Source: Amycolatopsis anabasis (GTDB taxonomy: Bacteria; Actinomycetota; Actinomycetes; Mycobacteriales; Pseudonocardiaceae). Taken from it: a stretch of 64,000 bases of DNA. Position 1 is the stretch's first letter. Each line of letters begins with the position of its first letter. The stretch is from assembly GCF_009765355.1 (NCBI RefSeq), contig NZ_VTHK01000008.1, forward strand, positions 62,001-126,000, in the 5' to 3' direction. The position numbers were made by a program, and so were the translations under genes. Below, piece by piece: positions 23,531 through 31,722 of the stretch. The notes beneath the pieces were generated by a model. The model searched no databases. It was not told the origin of the DNA and saw only the letters and a program-made list of their open reading frames with translations.

Positions 23531-24987
23531 TGGTTTTTCGCCGTTGCGGCGCCCTGCTGGGGTGCCTGCTCGTCTCGTTCGCCGTGACGGCCGCGCCGGC
23601 GTCCGCGGAGATTTCTCCGCAGGCGTCGGCCGCGGCCGGGTTCCTGAAACGGGAACTGGTCCGGCTGGGCTACACCCTGCCGTCCACCAACCCGAAGACC
23701 TCCGACGGCGGCCTGGTCGCGGACGTCCTGCTCGGCCTGCACGCGGCCGGGGAAACCGGCGACGAGTTCCGCCGGGCGACGCAGAAGCTCCGGGAGACCT
23801 ACTTCAGCGCCAAGATCCGCACGTCCGGGCTGACCGCCAAGTACCTGCTGGTCGCCGTGCACGCGCGGGTGAACCCGCGGGACTGGGGCAACGATTCGGA
23901 CGGCAAACCGATCGATCTGGTCGCGCGGCTGGGCGAGACGCTCGACGACAACGGCCGCTACCGGGATCTGCGCCCGGGCGCCTACGACCCGAAGTTCGAC
24001 CTGTCGAACGTCTTCTCCCAGTCCCTCGCCCTGATCGCGATGCACGAGTTCGACCGGAGCGTGGCGCGGAACGCGGTCGGCTACCTGCTGCGCCAGCAGT
24101 GCCCGAGCGGCGGGTTCCGGCCCGCCCCGGCACCCGGCGCGGTGGGTTCGACGTGCACCGCCGAGGAACCGAACGTCGGCCCGGACTACACCGCGATGGC
24201 CGTCTGGGCGCTGGCCGAGACCGGGGCGAACCCCGCCGCGCTGAACAAGGGCGTGGCCTGGCTGCGGCAGCACCAGCAGGCGAACGGCGGTTTCGTCGGC
24301 GAGGGCATGCCCAACGCGAACAGCACCGGACTGGGCGCGCTGGCGCTGACCCGGGCCGGGGACCGCGCGAACGCGGGGCGGGCGACCGGCTGGCTGGCCT
24401 CGATGCAGCTGCCCGCCGACATCGCCGTCCCGGAGATGGCGGGCGCGATCGCGTACTCGGCGGACAAGTACCTGGAGATCCAGAAGGATCCCGCCGCGTA
24501 CTGGAAGGGCGCCGGCCCGCAGGACCAGCTGCGCCGGGGTACCGCGCAGGCGCTGCTCGGGCTCGCCGCGACCGCCCCGACGGCCATCCCGCCGCGTCCG
24601 GTCGATCCGGGCGGCGACGAAGGCGGCCCAGCCCCGGGCCCGGCCCGGCCCGGCGGCGGAAAGCCGGGGAAACCCGGTACTCCCGGAAATCCCGGGACGC
24701 CGTCGCCCCCGGGTACCCCCGAGACGCCGTTCTCCCCGGCGGGCGCCACCCTGCCGTTGCCGCCGCCGGTGGCGCCACCCGCGCCGCAGGGCCCGGCCGA
24801 CGCCGCCGCGCCCCCGGCCACCGTGCTGTCGATCGGCCGCGCCGACGCGTTGCCCGACCCGGACGCGGGGTTCGCCGGTTTCCTGCGCGGCCCGTGGGGC
24901 ATCGGCGCCTCGGTGCTGCTCGGCTTCGCGATCGCCGGGGCCGGGTACTGGTTCCTGACCCGCCGCACAACGAAAGGTACTTCGTGA
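23530..24987 (+). CDS. Anchored alpha/alpha-barrel repeat protein, transcobalamin alpha-domain-like
   Basis: The 485-residue protein has a signal peptide (1-26, VTAAPASA). An alpha/alpha-toroid follows (about 30-345) with prenyltransferase/squalene-cyclase-type repeats visible at SDGGLVADVLLGLHAAG, QQCPSGGFRP, DYTAMAVWALAETG and HQQANGGFVGEGM..STGLGALAL. A long Pro/Gly-rich stalk (about 350-445), one membrane segment (about 457-478) and a basic tail follow. The fold is that of the alpha domain of intrinsic factor/transcobalamin; no terpene-cyclase context is present. It overlaps the previous stop (TGATG) and the next start (GTGA). I infer it clamps B12 together with a DUF4430 partner on the cell surface. 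Confidence 0.78.
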   Translation: MVFRRCGALLGCLLVSFAVTAAPASAEISPQASAAAGFLKRELVRLGYTLPSTNPKTSDGGLVADVLLGLHAAGETGDEFRRATQKLRETYFSAKIRTSGLTAKYLLVAVHARVNPRDWGNDSDGKPIDLVARLGETLDDNGRYRDLRPGAYDPKFDLSNVFSQSLALIAMHEFDRSVARNAVGYLLRQQCPSGGFRPAPAPGAVGSTCTAEEPNVGPDYTAMAVWALAETGANPAALNKGVAWLRQHQQANGGFVGEGMPNANSTGLGALALTRAGDRANAGRATGWLASMQLPADIAVPEMAGAIAYSADKYLEIQKDPAAYWKGAGPQDQLRRGTAQALLGLAATAPTAIPPRPVDPGGDEGGPAPGPARPGGGKPGKPGTPGNPGTPSPPGTPETPFSPAGATLPLPPPVAPPAPQGPADAAAPPATVLSIGRADALPDPDAGFAGFLRGPWGIGASVLLGFAIAGAGYWFLTRRTTKGTS

Positions 24988-25805
24988 GGTTGTTCCGGCT
25001 CGCCGCGGTCACCGCGCTGCTGTTCGCGGTGCCCGCACCGGCCCTGGCCGTCGACCACCGCCGGGGCACGCCCGGCTACTGCCCCGGCCCGGACGGGGTC
25101 ACGGTGGTCGTCGACTTCCAGGACCTCGGCGGGGACGTCCTCATCCGCTGCGCACCGGGTGATCCGGAGACCGGGCTCGAAGCGGTGCAGAACGCGGGGA
25201 TCGAGATCACCGGCACCGATCGCTGGGGACTCGGGTTCGTCTGCCGCCTCGAGGGCAAACCCGGCCCCGATGCCGAACCGTGCATCGACACCCCGCCGAA
25301 CGAGGCCCACTGGGGCTACTGGCACGCGTCCAACGGCGGCAGCTGGCGGCCCAGCCAGTACGGGCTGCAGAACCGGAACCCCCCGGCGGGCAGCTTCGAG
25401 GGCTGGTCGTTCTCCCGCAACCACACCGCGGGCAGCAATCCGGCGCCGCGGATCGCGCCGGTCCGGCCCGGCCAGCCGGTCGCCCCGCCGCCCCCGCCCG
25501 AGGCGCAGGACGCGCCGATCCCCGGCCGGGGCGGCGCGCCGCAACCTTCGGCGGCGCCGCCCGCACCACCCGCCGCGCCCACCACTTCCGCCGCACCGAC
25601 GACCACCACCCCGGCCGCACCGCCGACGACCTCGGTCGGCGGGGTCGCCCCGGGCGGGGTGGCCTGGACCGGCGGCGAATCGTTGCCCCCGGCCTCGCCG
25701 GAGGGCGGGTTCCCGTGGGGCGCCCTGATCGGCGGGGTCGGCGCCTTGGTGCTGGGCAGCGCGGCCGGTTTCGTCGCGTGGCGGCGGCGCGGGCGCGGTG
25801 CCTAG
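24984..25805 (+). CDS. Membrane-anchored transcobalamin C-terminal-like (DUF4430) protein
   Basis: The 273-residue protein has a signal peptide (1-22). Its DUF4430 domain (about 30-146) has Cys33, 56, 87 and 100 in the same pattern as the secreted paralogue, FVCRLEGKPGPDAEPC, AHWGYWHASNGGSW and GSFEGWSF. A Pro/Ala/Thr stalk (about 155-235), a membrane helix (about 245-266) and WRRRGRGA follow. The sequence before the helix is not a convincing sortase motif, so it is probably a transmembrane anchor. It overlaps the alpha-barrel gene by four bases and the ECF T gene by eight. With the barrel protein it would place both halves of a transcobalamin-like clamp on stalks at the membrane. Confidence 0.82.
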   Translation: MRLFRLAAVTALLFAVPAPALAVDHRRGTPGYCPGPDGVTVVVDFQDLGGDVLIRCAPGDPETGLEAVQNAGIEITGTDRWGLGFVCRLEGKPGPDAEPCIDTPPNEAHWGYWHASNGGSWRPSQYGLQNRNPPAGSFEGWSFSRNHTAGSNPAPRIAPVRPGQPVAPPPPPEAQDAPIPGRGGAPQPSAAPPAPPAAPTTSAAPTTTTPAAPPTTSVGGVAPGGVAWTGGESLPPASPEGGFPWGALIGGVGALVLGSAAGFVAWRRRGRGA

Positions 25806-26868
25806 GAACCTGCATCCCGGTGCGTGGTGGTTGTGGGCGCTCGGGATGGCGGTCGCGGCGAGCCGGACCACGAATCCCCTGCTGCTCGGGCTGATCATCG
25901 CGGTACTCGGGTTCGTGGTGGCCACCCGGCGCAGCGACGCGCCGTGGGCGCTGGCGTTCCGGCTCTACGCGTATGTCGGCGCGTTCATCGTGGTGACCCG
26001 GGTGCTGTTCCGGATCCTGGTCGGCGGGCGGGACGGCGGGCACATCCTCTTCCGCCTGCCGGAGATCCCGCTGCCGGACATCGCCGCCGGGATCACCCTG
26101 CTCGGCCCCGCGTCGGCGGAGGAACTGCTCGGCGGGTTCTACGACGGGCTGCGCCTGGCGACCATGGTGCTCTGCGTGGGCGCGGCCAACGCGCTGGCCA
26201 ATCCCAAGCGGCTGCTCAAGGCCGTTCCCGGGGCGCTGTACGAGATCGGCACCGCGGTGACCGTCGCGCTGTCGGTCGCGCCGCAACTGGTGGAAAGCGT
26301 GGGCCGGGTGCGCCGGGCGCGGCGCCTGCGCGGCGGGCGGCAGCGCGGAATGCGTGCCCTGAAAGGGATCCTGGTCCCCGTGCTGGAAGACGCGCTGGCC
26401 CGCTCCCTGCTGCTCGCGGCCGCGATGGATTCCCGGGGCTACGGCCGCCGGGCTTCGGTGCCGCGCGGGATGCGCGTGCTCACCGGCGCGTGCGTGCTGC
26501 TCGGCCTGCTCGGGGTGTGCGTCGGCGTGTACGGCGTGCTCGACGGGACCTCCGGTCCGCTCGGCGTGCCGATGCTGCTGGCCGGGCTGGCGGTCGCGAT
26601 CACCGGATTCCTGCTCGGCGGGCGGCGGGTGCGGCGGAGCACGTACCGGCCGGATCCCTGGCGGTGGCCGGAAACCCTGGTCGCCGCGTCGGGCGCGGGG
26701 GCGTGCGCGCTGTTCGTGCTCGCCGCGGGTCTCGACGCGGGCGCCCTGTACTCGTCGGTGAGTCCCCTCCGCTGGCCGGAACTCTCCCCGCTGCACGCCG
26801 GATCGCTGCTGGTCGGCGTGCTCCCCGCCGGGCTGGCCCCGGCTCCCCGCACGGAGGCGTCCCGATGA
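25798..26868 (+). CDS. ECF transporter T component (EcfT/CbiQ-like)
   Basis: This 356-residue membrane scaffold links the ATPase pair to the substrate-binding S component. It has membrane segments near the N-terminus (two between about 8 and 43, then 55-70), a cytoplasmic helical region with the coupling motifs RRARRLRGG (about 176-184) and MDSRGYGRR (about 211-219), and more hydrophobic segments after 220. These Arg-rich motifs are the conserved ATPase-contact sites of EcfT. It is longer than usual (about 260), with an extra C-terminal membrane region. The start is the GTG at 25798; the stop overlaps the ATPase start (ATGA). Confidence 0.88.
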   Translation: MPRNLHPGAWWLWALGMAVAASRTTNPLLLGLIIAVLGFVVATRRSDAPWALAFRLYAYVGAFIVVTRVLFRILVGGRDGGHILFRLPEIPLPDIAAGITLLGPASAEELLGGFYDGLRLATMVLCVGAANALANPKRLLKAVPGALYEIGTAVTVALSVAPQLVESVGRVRRARRLRGGRQRGMRALKGILVPVLEDALARSLLLAAAMDSRGYGRRASVPRGMRVLTGACVLLGLLGVCVGVYGVLDGTSGPLGVPMLLAGLAVAITGFLLGGRRVRRSTYRPDPWRWPETLVAASGAGACALFVLAAGLDAGALYSSVSPLRWPELSPLHAGSLLVGVLPAGLAPAPRTEASR

Positions 26869-28523
26869 TCGAGTTCTCCCGGGTGACCGTCACCTACCCG
26901 GAAGCCACCCGCCCCGCTTTGTCCACAGTGGACCTGGTGATCGAGGAGGGCGAACTCTGCCTGGTCACCGGCCGGACCGGTGCGGGCAAATCCACCCTGC
27001 TCGGCGCGATCAACGGCCACGTCCCCCACTTCACCGGCGGCTGCCTGCGCGGCACGGTCCGGGTGTCCGGTGTGGACACCGCCGACCACCCGCCGCGCGA
27101 ACTGGCTGCCGTGGTCGGTGTCGTCGGCCAGGACCCCCTCGCCGGATTCGTCACCGACACCGTCGAGGAAGAACTCGCCTACGGCATGGAACAACTCGCC
27201 GTCGCCCCGGACGTCATGCGCAAACGCGTCGAGGAAACCCTCGACCTCCTCGGCATCGCCGAGCTGCGCCACCGTCCACTCCGGACACTTTCCGGCGGCC
27301 AGCAGCAACGCGTGGCGATCGGCGCGGTGCTCACCGCGCACCCGGACGTGCTCGTCCTCGACGAACCGACCTCCGCCCTCGACCCGACCGCCGCCGAGGA
27401 CGTGCTCGCCGCGATCACCCGCCTGGTGCACGATCTCGGCACCACAGTCGTCGTCGCCGAACACCGCCTGGAACGCGTGGTGCACTACGCGGACCGCCTC
27501 CTCTACCTCCCCGGCGACGGCACCGTCCACTCCGGACCGCCCGCCGAGATCCTCGCCTCCTCGGAAGTCGCCCCACCCCTGGTCGAACTCGGCCGCCTGG
27601 CGGGCTGGGACCCGTTGCCGCTGTCGGTCCGCGACGCCCGCCGCCTCGCCCGCCCCCTCCGCGACCATCTCTCCCCCCACCGAAAGTCCCCCAATGCGGC
27701 ATTGGGGACATCAGACGCCCCGAAAGCCACATTGGGAACCTCCAGTGCCCCGAAAGCCACATTGGGGGAACTGGCGCTCGAGGCGGTGGGGATTGTGGTG
27801 CGGTACGGGGAGAAGGTGGCGGTGCGCGGGGTGAGCGTGGGGCTGCGGGCCGGGGAGATCGTGGCGATGATGGGCCGCAACGGGTCCGGGAAGTCGTCGT
27901 TGTTGTGGGCCCTGCAGGGGAGCGGGCCGCGGCAGGGCGGGAAGGTGGACGTCGGCGGGCAGGATCCCGGGCGGCTCAAACCGCACCGGGCCCGGGCGCT
28001 GGTGGGGCTGGTGCCGCAGACGCCCGGGGATCTGCTGTACCTGGAGAGCGTGGCCGAGGAATGTGCGCAGGCGGACCGCGAATCGGGGTCGGCGGCGGGG
28101 GCCTGCCGGACGCTGCTGGACCGGCTCGCGCCCGGGATCGGCGGGGCGAAGCATCCGCGGGACCTGTCCGAGGGGCAGCGGCTCGCGCTGGTGCTGGCCG
28201 TGCAACTGGTGGCGGCGCCGCGGGTGATGCTGCTCGACGAGCCCACCCGCGGGCTCGACTACCACGCGAAGCGGCGGTTCGCCGAGGTGCTGCGGGAACT
28301 GCGCGCGAGCGGGCACGCGATCGTCCTCGCCACGCACGACGTCGAGTTCGTCGCGTCGGTGGCCGACCGGGTGCTGGTCCTCGCCGAAGGGGAGGTCGTC
28401 GCGGACGGGCCGACGAAGGAGGTGGTGGTCGCCTCGCCCGCGTTCGCGCCGCAGGTGGCCAAGGTGCTGGGTGACTGGCTGACGGTGGACGAGGTGGCGG
28501 AGGCCTTGGCCGATGGGGAGTGA
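26865..28523 (+). CDS. ECF transporter fused A-A' ATPase
   Basis: This 552-residue protein holds two ABC ATPase domains. The first has Walker A GRTGAGKST (36-44), signature LSGGQQQR and Walker B VLVLDEPTSALDP. The second has GRNGSGKSS, signature LSEGQRLAL and VMLLDEPTRGLD. Fusion of the two ECF ATPases is a known arrangement in actinobacteria. It energises uptake through the T component encoded upstream. The interdomain linker (about residues 272-302) is encoded by three tandem units of a palindromic repeat also found downstream of purL. The linker reads SPNAALGTS, DAPKATLGTS and SAPKATLG, and looks like an in-frame insertion. Confidence 0.93.
   Translation: MIEFSRVTVTYPEATRPALSTVDLVIEEGELCLVTGRTGAGKSTLLGAINGHVPHFTGGCLRGTVRVSGVDTADHPPRELAAVVGVVGQDPLAGFVTDTVEEELAYGMEQLAVAPDVMRKRVEETLDLLGIAELRHRPLRTLSGGQQQRVAIGAVLTAHPDVLVLDEPTSALDPTAAEDVLAAITRLVHDLGTTVVVAEHRLERVVHYADRLLYLPGDGTVHSGPPAEILASSEVAPPLVELGRLAGWDPLPLSVRDARRLARPLRDHLSPHRKSPNAALGTSDAPKATLGTSSAPKATLGELALEAVGIVVRYGEKVAVRGVSVGLRAGEIVAMMGRNGSGKSSLLWALQGSGPRQGGKVDVGGQDPGRLKPHRARALVGLVPQTPGDLLYLESVAEECAQADRESGSAAGACRTLLDRLAPGIGGAKHPRDLSEGQRLALVLAVQLVAAPRVMLLDEPTRGLDYHAKRRFAEVLRELRASGHAIVLATHDVEFVASVADRVLVLAEGEVVADGPTKEVVVASPAFAPQVAKVLGDWLTVDEVAEALADGE
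27680..27770 (+). repeat. Palindromic repeats inserted in frame in the ECF ATPase linker
   Basis: Three units begin CGAAAG at 27681, 27721 and 27751. The first contains the palindrome with arms (C)CCCAATGC and GCATTGGGGAC (27686-27709), shared with 1951-1973. The next two carry the half form AGCCACATTGGG. The reading frame stays open through all three and they encode the near-repeated peptide (A)PKATLGTS. This is the linker between two ATPase domains, where insertion is tolerable. Confidence 0.75.
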
Positions 28524-29349
28524 CGACTTCCTCGGTGGCCCGAGGGTTGTCCGGATCAGTCCGCGGACCGGGGCCGCGCTGGGGCTGGCGGTGGTGCTCG
28601 GGCTGGCGATGTTCACCTGGCCGCTGTTCGCCGCGCCGCCCGCGGGCGGGCAGGCGCACGCGGTGGACGCGCCGTTCCTGTTCATGGTCACGTTGCCGGT
28701 GCTGATGCTGGTCGTGCTCGCGGAGCTGTCGAGTGGCGGCATCGACGCGAAGGCACTCGCCTTGCTCGGGGTGCTGTCCGCGGTGAACGCCGGGCTGCGG
28801 CCGCTCGCCGCGGGGACCGGCGGCATCGAGCTGGTGTTCTTCCTGCTGGTGCTCGCCGGGCGGGTCTTCGGGCCGGGCTTCGGGTTCGCGCTCGGCTCCA
28901 CCTCGGTGTTCGCCTCCGCGCTGCTCACCGCCGGGGTCGGCCCGTGGCTGCCGTTCCAGATGTTCAGCTCGTCGCTGATCGGGCTCGGCGCCGGGCTGCT
29001 CCCCCGGCGGGTGCGCGGCAAGGCGGAGATCGCGATGTTGTGCGCCTACGGCGTGGTCGCCGCGTACGGGTTCGGGCTGGTGATGAACATGTGGTTCTGG
29101 CCGTTCCTGGCCGGGGCGTCGATGAGCGCGGAGACCGCGGGCCTGTCGTTCGTGCCCGGCGCGCCGATCGGCGAGAACCTGCACCGGTTCCTGGTGTTCA
29201 CGGTGCTCACCTCGACGTTCGGCTGGGACACCGGGCGCGCGATCACCAACGTCGTGGCGATCCTGCTCGTCGGCCGCGCGATCCTGGCCATCCTGCGGCG
29301 ATCGGCCCGCCGCGCGGCCTTCGACGCCCCGGTCACGTTCACCGGATAG
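28513..29349 (+). CDS. ECF transporter S component, probable cobalamin-specific
   Basis: The 278-residue membrane protein has about six or seven hydrophobic segments and the S-component look: an N-terminal membrane helix (about 19-40), ELVFFLLVLAGRVFGPGFGFALGSTSVFASALLTAGVGPWLPFQMF, and MNMWFWPFL. It captures the substrate and topples in the membrane when docked to EcfT. Specificity for B12 is inferred from the riboswitch and the two transcobalamin-like proteins, not from the sequence itself. The start overlaps the ATPase stop by 11 bases. It ends the operon, overlapping the convergent hydrolase gene by 11 bases. Confidence 0.85.
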   Translation: MGSDDFLGGPRVVRISPRTGAALGLAVVLGLAMFTWPLFAAPPAGGQAHAVDAPFLFMVTLPVLMLVVLAELSSGGIDAKALALLGVLSAVNAGLRPLAAGTGGIELVFFLLVLAGRVFGPGFGFALGSTSVFASALLTAGVGPWLPFQMFSSSLIGLGAGLLPRRVRGKAEIAMLCAYGVVAAYGFGLVMNMWFWPFLAGASMSAETAGLSFVPGAPIGENLHRFLVFTVLTSTFGWDTGRAITNVVAILLVGRAILAILRRSARRAAFDAPVTFTG

Positions 29350-30280
29350 CCAGCCCGTCCAGGATGTCGATCAGCCGGGCCATGTTCTCCGCGTTCGGGA
29401 CGTGGCCGCTGGGCACGTCGAAGACCCGGAACCGGTTGCGCGGGGTCAGCGCGTCGGCCTCGGCGATCATCCGGTTCTGCAGCGCGAGCGGGATCAGGTT
29501 GTCCCCGGTGTGCCGCACGTACGCGCGGGGAACGCGGCCCCAGGTGTCCACGTGCCCGCGCGCGTCCGTCTCCCCCTTGGTGGCCAGCTCGTCCGGCGCC
29601 ATCGTGTTGAGGAACCCGTAGAACTCGGCGTCCGTGCCGTCGTCGATGAGCGCCTTCTTCGCGGCGGCCAGGAGTTGCCGGTCGGCCAGGCGCCAGTTGG
29701 ACCGCGCCGCGCCGATCGCCTTCGGATCCCCGATCGCGAAACCCGCGAGCGCCAGCACCTGGGTGCCCGCGGCTTCCGGGGTGAGCATGTACTCGTTGGG
29801 TTTGGCCAGGTTCACGCAGCAGAACGCGGTGTCGTAGACGAGCAGGTCGATCAGGTGCGGCACCCGGTTGGCCACCAGGCTGATGGTCGCGCCGCCGATG
29901 CTCGTGCCGACCAGGACCACCGGCCCGAAGCGCGCCGCGCGCCGCACCACGTCGACGGTCGCCTGGATCTGGTCTTCGAAGGTGACCCCGGCCAGCGGTG
30001 ACGGCTCGGTGGCCAGGGCGGCCAGGTCCTGCGGCGCTTGGTAGGACAGCCGGAACTGGGCGTCGGTCGCGCTGTGCCCGGGCAGTTCGACCCCGACGGC
30101 GCGGTGCCCGCGCAGCACGAGTTCGGCGGGCGCCCCCGCGGCGCCGTTGGCCCCGGCCGCGAAGACGAAGGTGGTGACCCCGCGCCGGGGACGCCGGTCG
30201 TCGGCGTTCGCCGTGCCGACGGTAGCCGCCCCGGCGATCCCGGCCGCGATGATCGCGGAACGTCTGGTCAGTTCGCTCAT
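29339..30280 (-). CDS. Exported alpha/beta hydrolase
   Basis: The 313-residue protein has a twin-arginine-type signal (TRRSAIIAAGIAGAATVGTANA, residues 5-26). The alpha/beta-hydrolase fold contains the nucleophile elbow GTSIGG (Ser127), an early GHRAVGVELPGHSATD and a late SGHVPN that supplies the His. Similar proteins are annotated as esterases or hydrolases of unknown substrate. The start is the ATG at 30280 (MSELTRRSA), which keeps the signal at the N-terminus. No link to the convergent B12 operon is evident. Confidence 0.85.
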   Translation of the reverse strand: MSELTRRSAIIAAGIAGAATVGTANADDRRPRRGVTTFVFAAGANGAAGAPAELVLRGHRAVGVELPGHSATDAQFRLSYQAPQDLAALATEPSPLAGVTFEDQIQATVDVVRRAARFGPVVLVGTSIGGATISLVANRVPHLIDLLVYDTAFCCVNLAKPNEYMLTPEAAGTQVLALAGFAIGDPKAIGAARSNWRLADRQLLAAAKKALIDDGTDAEFYGFLNTMAPDELATKGETDARGHVDTWGRVPRAYVRHTGDNLIPLALQNRMIAEADALTPRNRFRVFDVPSGHVPNAENMARLIDILDGLAIR

Positions 30281-30352
30281 GCGCCCAGTCAAACCGAGCG
30301 CCGATCACCTGCGACAGCCGAAGAAGTTGCCGGCTTTCGGCAACGAAAGTTG

Positions 30353-31213
30353 CTACTCGTATTGGTAGAAGCCGCGCCCGGTCTTCTTGCCGAGCAGGCC
30401 CGCGTCGACCATGCGCAGCAGCAGCGGCGGCGACGAGTACAGCGGCTCCTTGAACTCGGCGTACATCGAGTCCGCGATCGCCTTGATGGTGTCCAGCCCG
30501 ATCAGGTCGGACAGCCGCAGCGGGCCCATCGGGTGCGCGGTGCCGAGCTCCATCCCGCGGTCGATGTCCTCGGCCGACGCGAAGCCCGATTCGATCATCC
30601 GGATCGCCGAGAGCAGGTACGGCACCAGCAGCGAGTTCACGATGAACCCGGCGCGGTCCTGCGACCGGATCACCGTCTTGCCGAGCGTCCCGGTGGCGTG
30701 CTCGTCGGACCGCTTGATCGTCTCCTCGCTGGTCAGCAGCGACGGGACCAGTTCCACCAGCGGCAGCACCGGCACCGGGTTGAAGAAGTGGATGCCGACC
30801 ACCTGCTGCGGCCGGGCCGTGGCCATGCCCAGCTTCATGATCGGAATGGACGAGGTGTTCGACGCGAAGATCGCGTCCTCCCGCTCGACGATCTTGTCCA
30901 GCGAGCGGAACACGTCGATCTTCGCCTGCTCCTGCTCGATCACCGCCTCGACCACCAGGTCGACGCCGCGGAACGAGTCCAGATCGGTGGTGAACGACAG
31001 CCTGCCCAGCGCCGCCTCGGCGTCGGATTCGGAGAGCTTGCTGCTGCGCACACCGCGCCGCAGCGACTTCTCGATCCGGGCCCGCCCGGCGTCCAGCGCC
31101 GGCTGACTCACCTCGGTGACCACCACGTCGGCTCCCGCCCGCGCGTGCACCTCGGCGATACCGGAACCCATGAGCCCGGCACCCACCACGCCGACCCGTT
31201 GAATATCTGCCAC
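30353..31213 (-). CDS. 3-hydroxyacyl-CoA (3-hydroxybutyryl-CoA) dehydrogenase
   Basis: The 286-residue NAD(P)H-dependent enzyme oxidises or forms 3-hydroxyacyl-CoA in fatty-acid or butanoate metabolism. It has the Rossmann motif VGVVGAGLMGSGIAEVHA (7-24), the catalytic-region sequence VVGIHFFNPVPVLPLVELVP and PYLLSAIRMIESGFASAEDIDRGMELGTAHPMGPLRLSDLIGLD. Length and motifs match bacterial Hbd/FadB2 (mycobacterial FadB2 is close in style). It is probably monocistronic. Confidence 0.95.
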   Translation of the reverse strand: MADIQRVGVVGAGLMGSGIAEVHARAGADVVVTEVSQPALDAGRARIEKSLRRGVRSSKLSESDAEAALGRLSFTTDLDSFRGVDLVVEAVIEQEQAKIDVFRSLDKIVEREDAIFASNTSSIPIMKLGMATARPQQVVGIHFFNPVPVLPLVELVPSLLTSEETIKRSDEHATGTLGKTVIRSQDRAGFIVNSLLVPYLLSAIRMIESGFASAEDIDRGMELGTAHPMGPLRLSDLIGLDTIKAIADSMYAEFKEPLYSSPPLLLRMVDAGLLGKKTGRGFYQYE

Positions 31214-31265
31214 GGCAAACTCCGTTCCTACCTAGGCGATTCGCGTGCGGGCGCACGCGAGAGGA

Positions 31266-31302
31266 GAGGGTGGGTGCCAGGTGTCACCCGGCTCCCACCC
31301 TC
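31266..31302 (-). terminator. Hairpin after the DUF3073 gene
   Basis: A 13-bp stem (GAGGGTGGGTGCC, one mismatch) with an 11-base loop lies just beyond the DUF3073 stop. There is no T-tract. It probably limits read-through from DUF3073 into the dehydrogenase gene. Confidence 0.5.
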
Positions 31303-31316
31303 GCGTCAAACGCGCC

Positions 31317-31505
31317 TCAACGGCGGTAGTCGTCGTACCCGTCGTCGTACGGGTCCTCGTCGTACCGCTTGTCGTCCTCGTGCCTGTCGGAAGAGGATTT
31401 ACTGGACAGCTCGCGCTGCAAAGCATCGAAGTCGGTGTCGTGAGTGCTGTACTTGAGCTCTCGCGCCACCTTCGTCTGCTTGGCCTTAGCCCGGCCGCGC
31501 CCCAT
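31317..31505 (-). CDS. DUF3073 small acidic-tailed protein
   Basis: The 62-residue protein begins with the family signature MGRGRAKAKQTKVARELKYS. A middle helix (FDALQRELSS) and a very acidic, Tyr-rich tail (about 43-60) follow. DUF3073 is conserved across actinobacteria beside purM (Rv0810c in M. tuberculosis, from memory) and its function is unknown. The basic head and acidic tail could suit nucleic-acid or ribosome contact, but that is speculation. The start is the ATG at 31505. Confidence 0.92.
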   Translation of the reverse strand: MGRGRAKAKQTKVARELKYSTHDTDFDALQRELSSKSSSDRHEDDKRYDEDPYDDGYDDYRR

Positions 31506-31722
31506 GGCTCGACCCCCTCGCACAGGGGCGGGGCGGCCGGGGGAAACGGCGGCCCCGCATCGTCTCGACAACTGTTTCCTGTCCACACCGTACCGTGTCC
31601 CAGGGGTGGAATGCGACGTGGCACCGTGTGCCGGACGCGACAGTGTTATCTCCGGGCGCCGGGAGCTTGCCGTTCGGCCGGTCGGTGGTGGCCGTCCGTG
31701 GCGGCCGTGCCACGATTCAGGG

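Noticed and set aside
23530-24987. Squalene cyclase or prenyltransferase function for the alpha-barrel protein
   Set aside because: It has a signal peptide, stalk and anchor, lacks terpene-cyclase catalytic motifs such as DXDD, and sits in a B12-regulated uptake operon.
25660-25700. Sortase LPXTG-type motif in the anchored DUF4430 protein
   Set aside because: The nearest sequence is LPPAS, not LPXTG or LAXTG, so a transmembrane anchor is the simpler reading.
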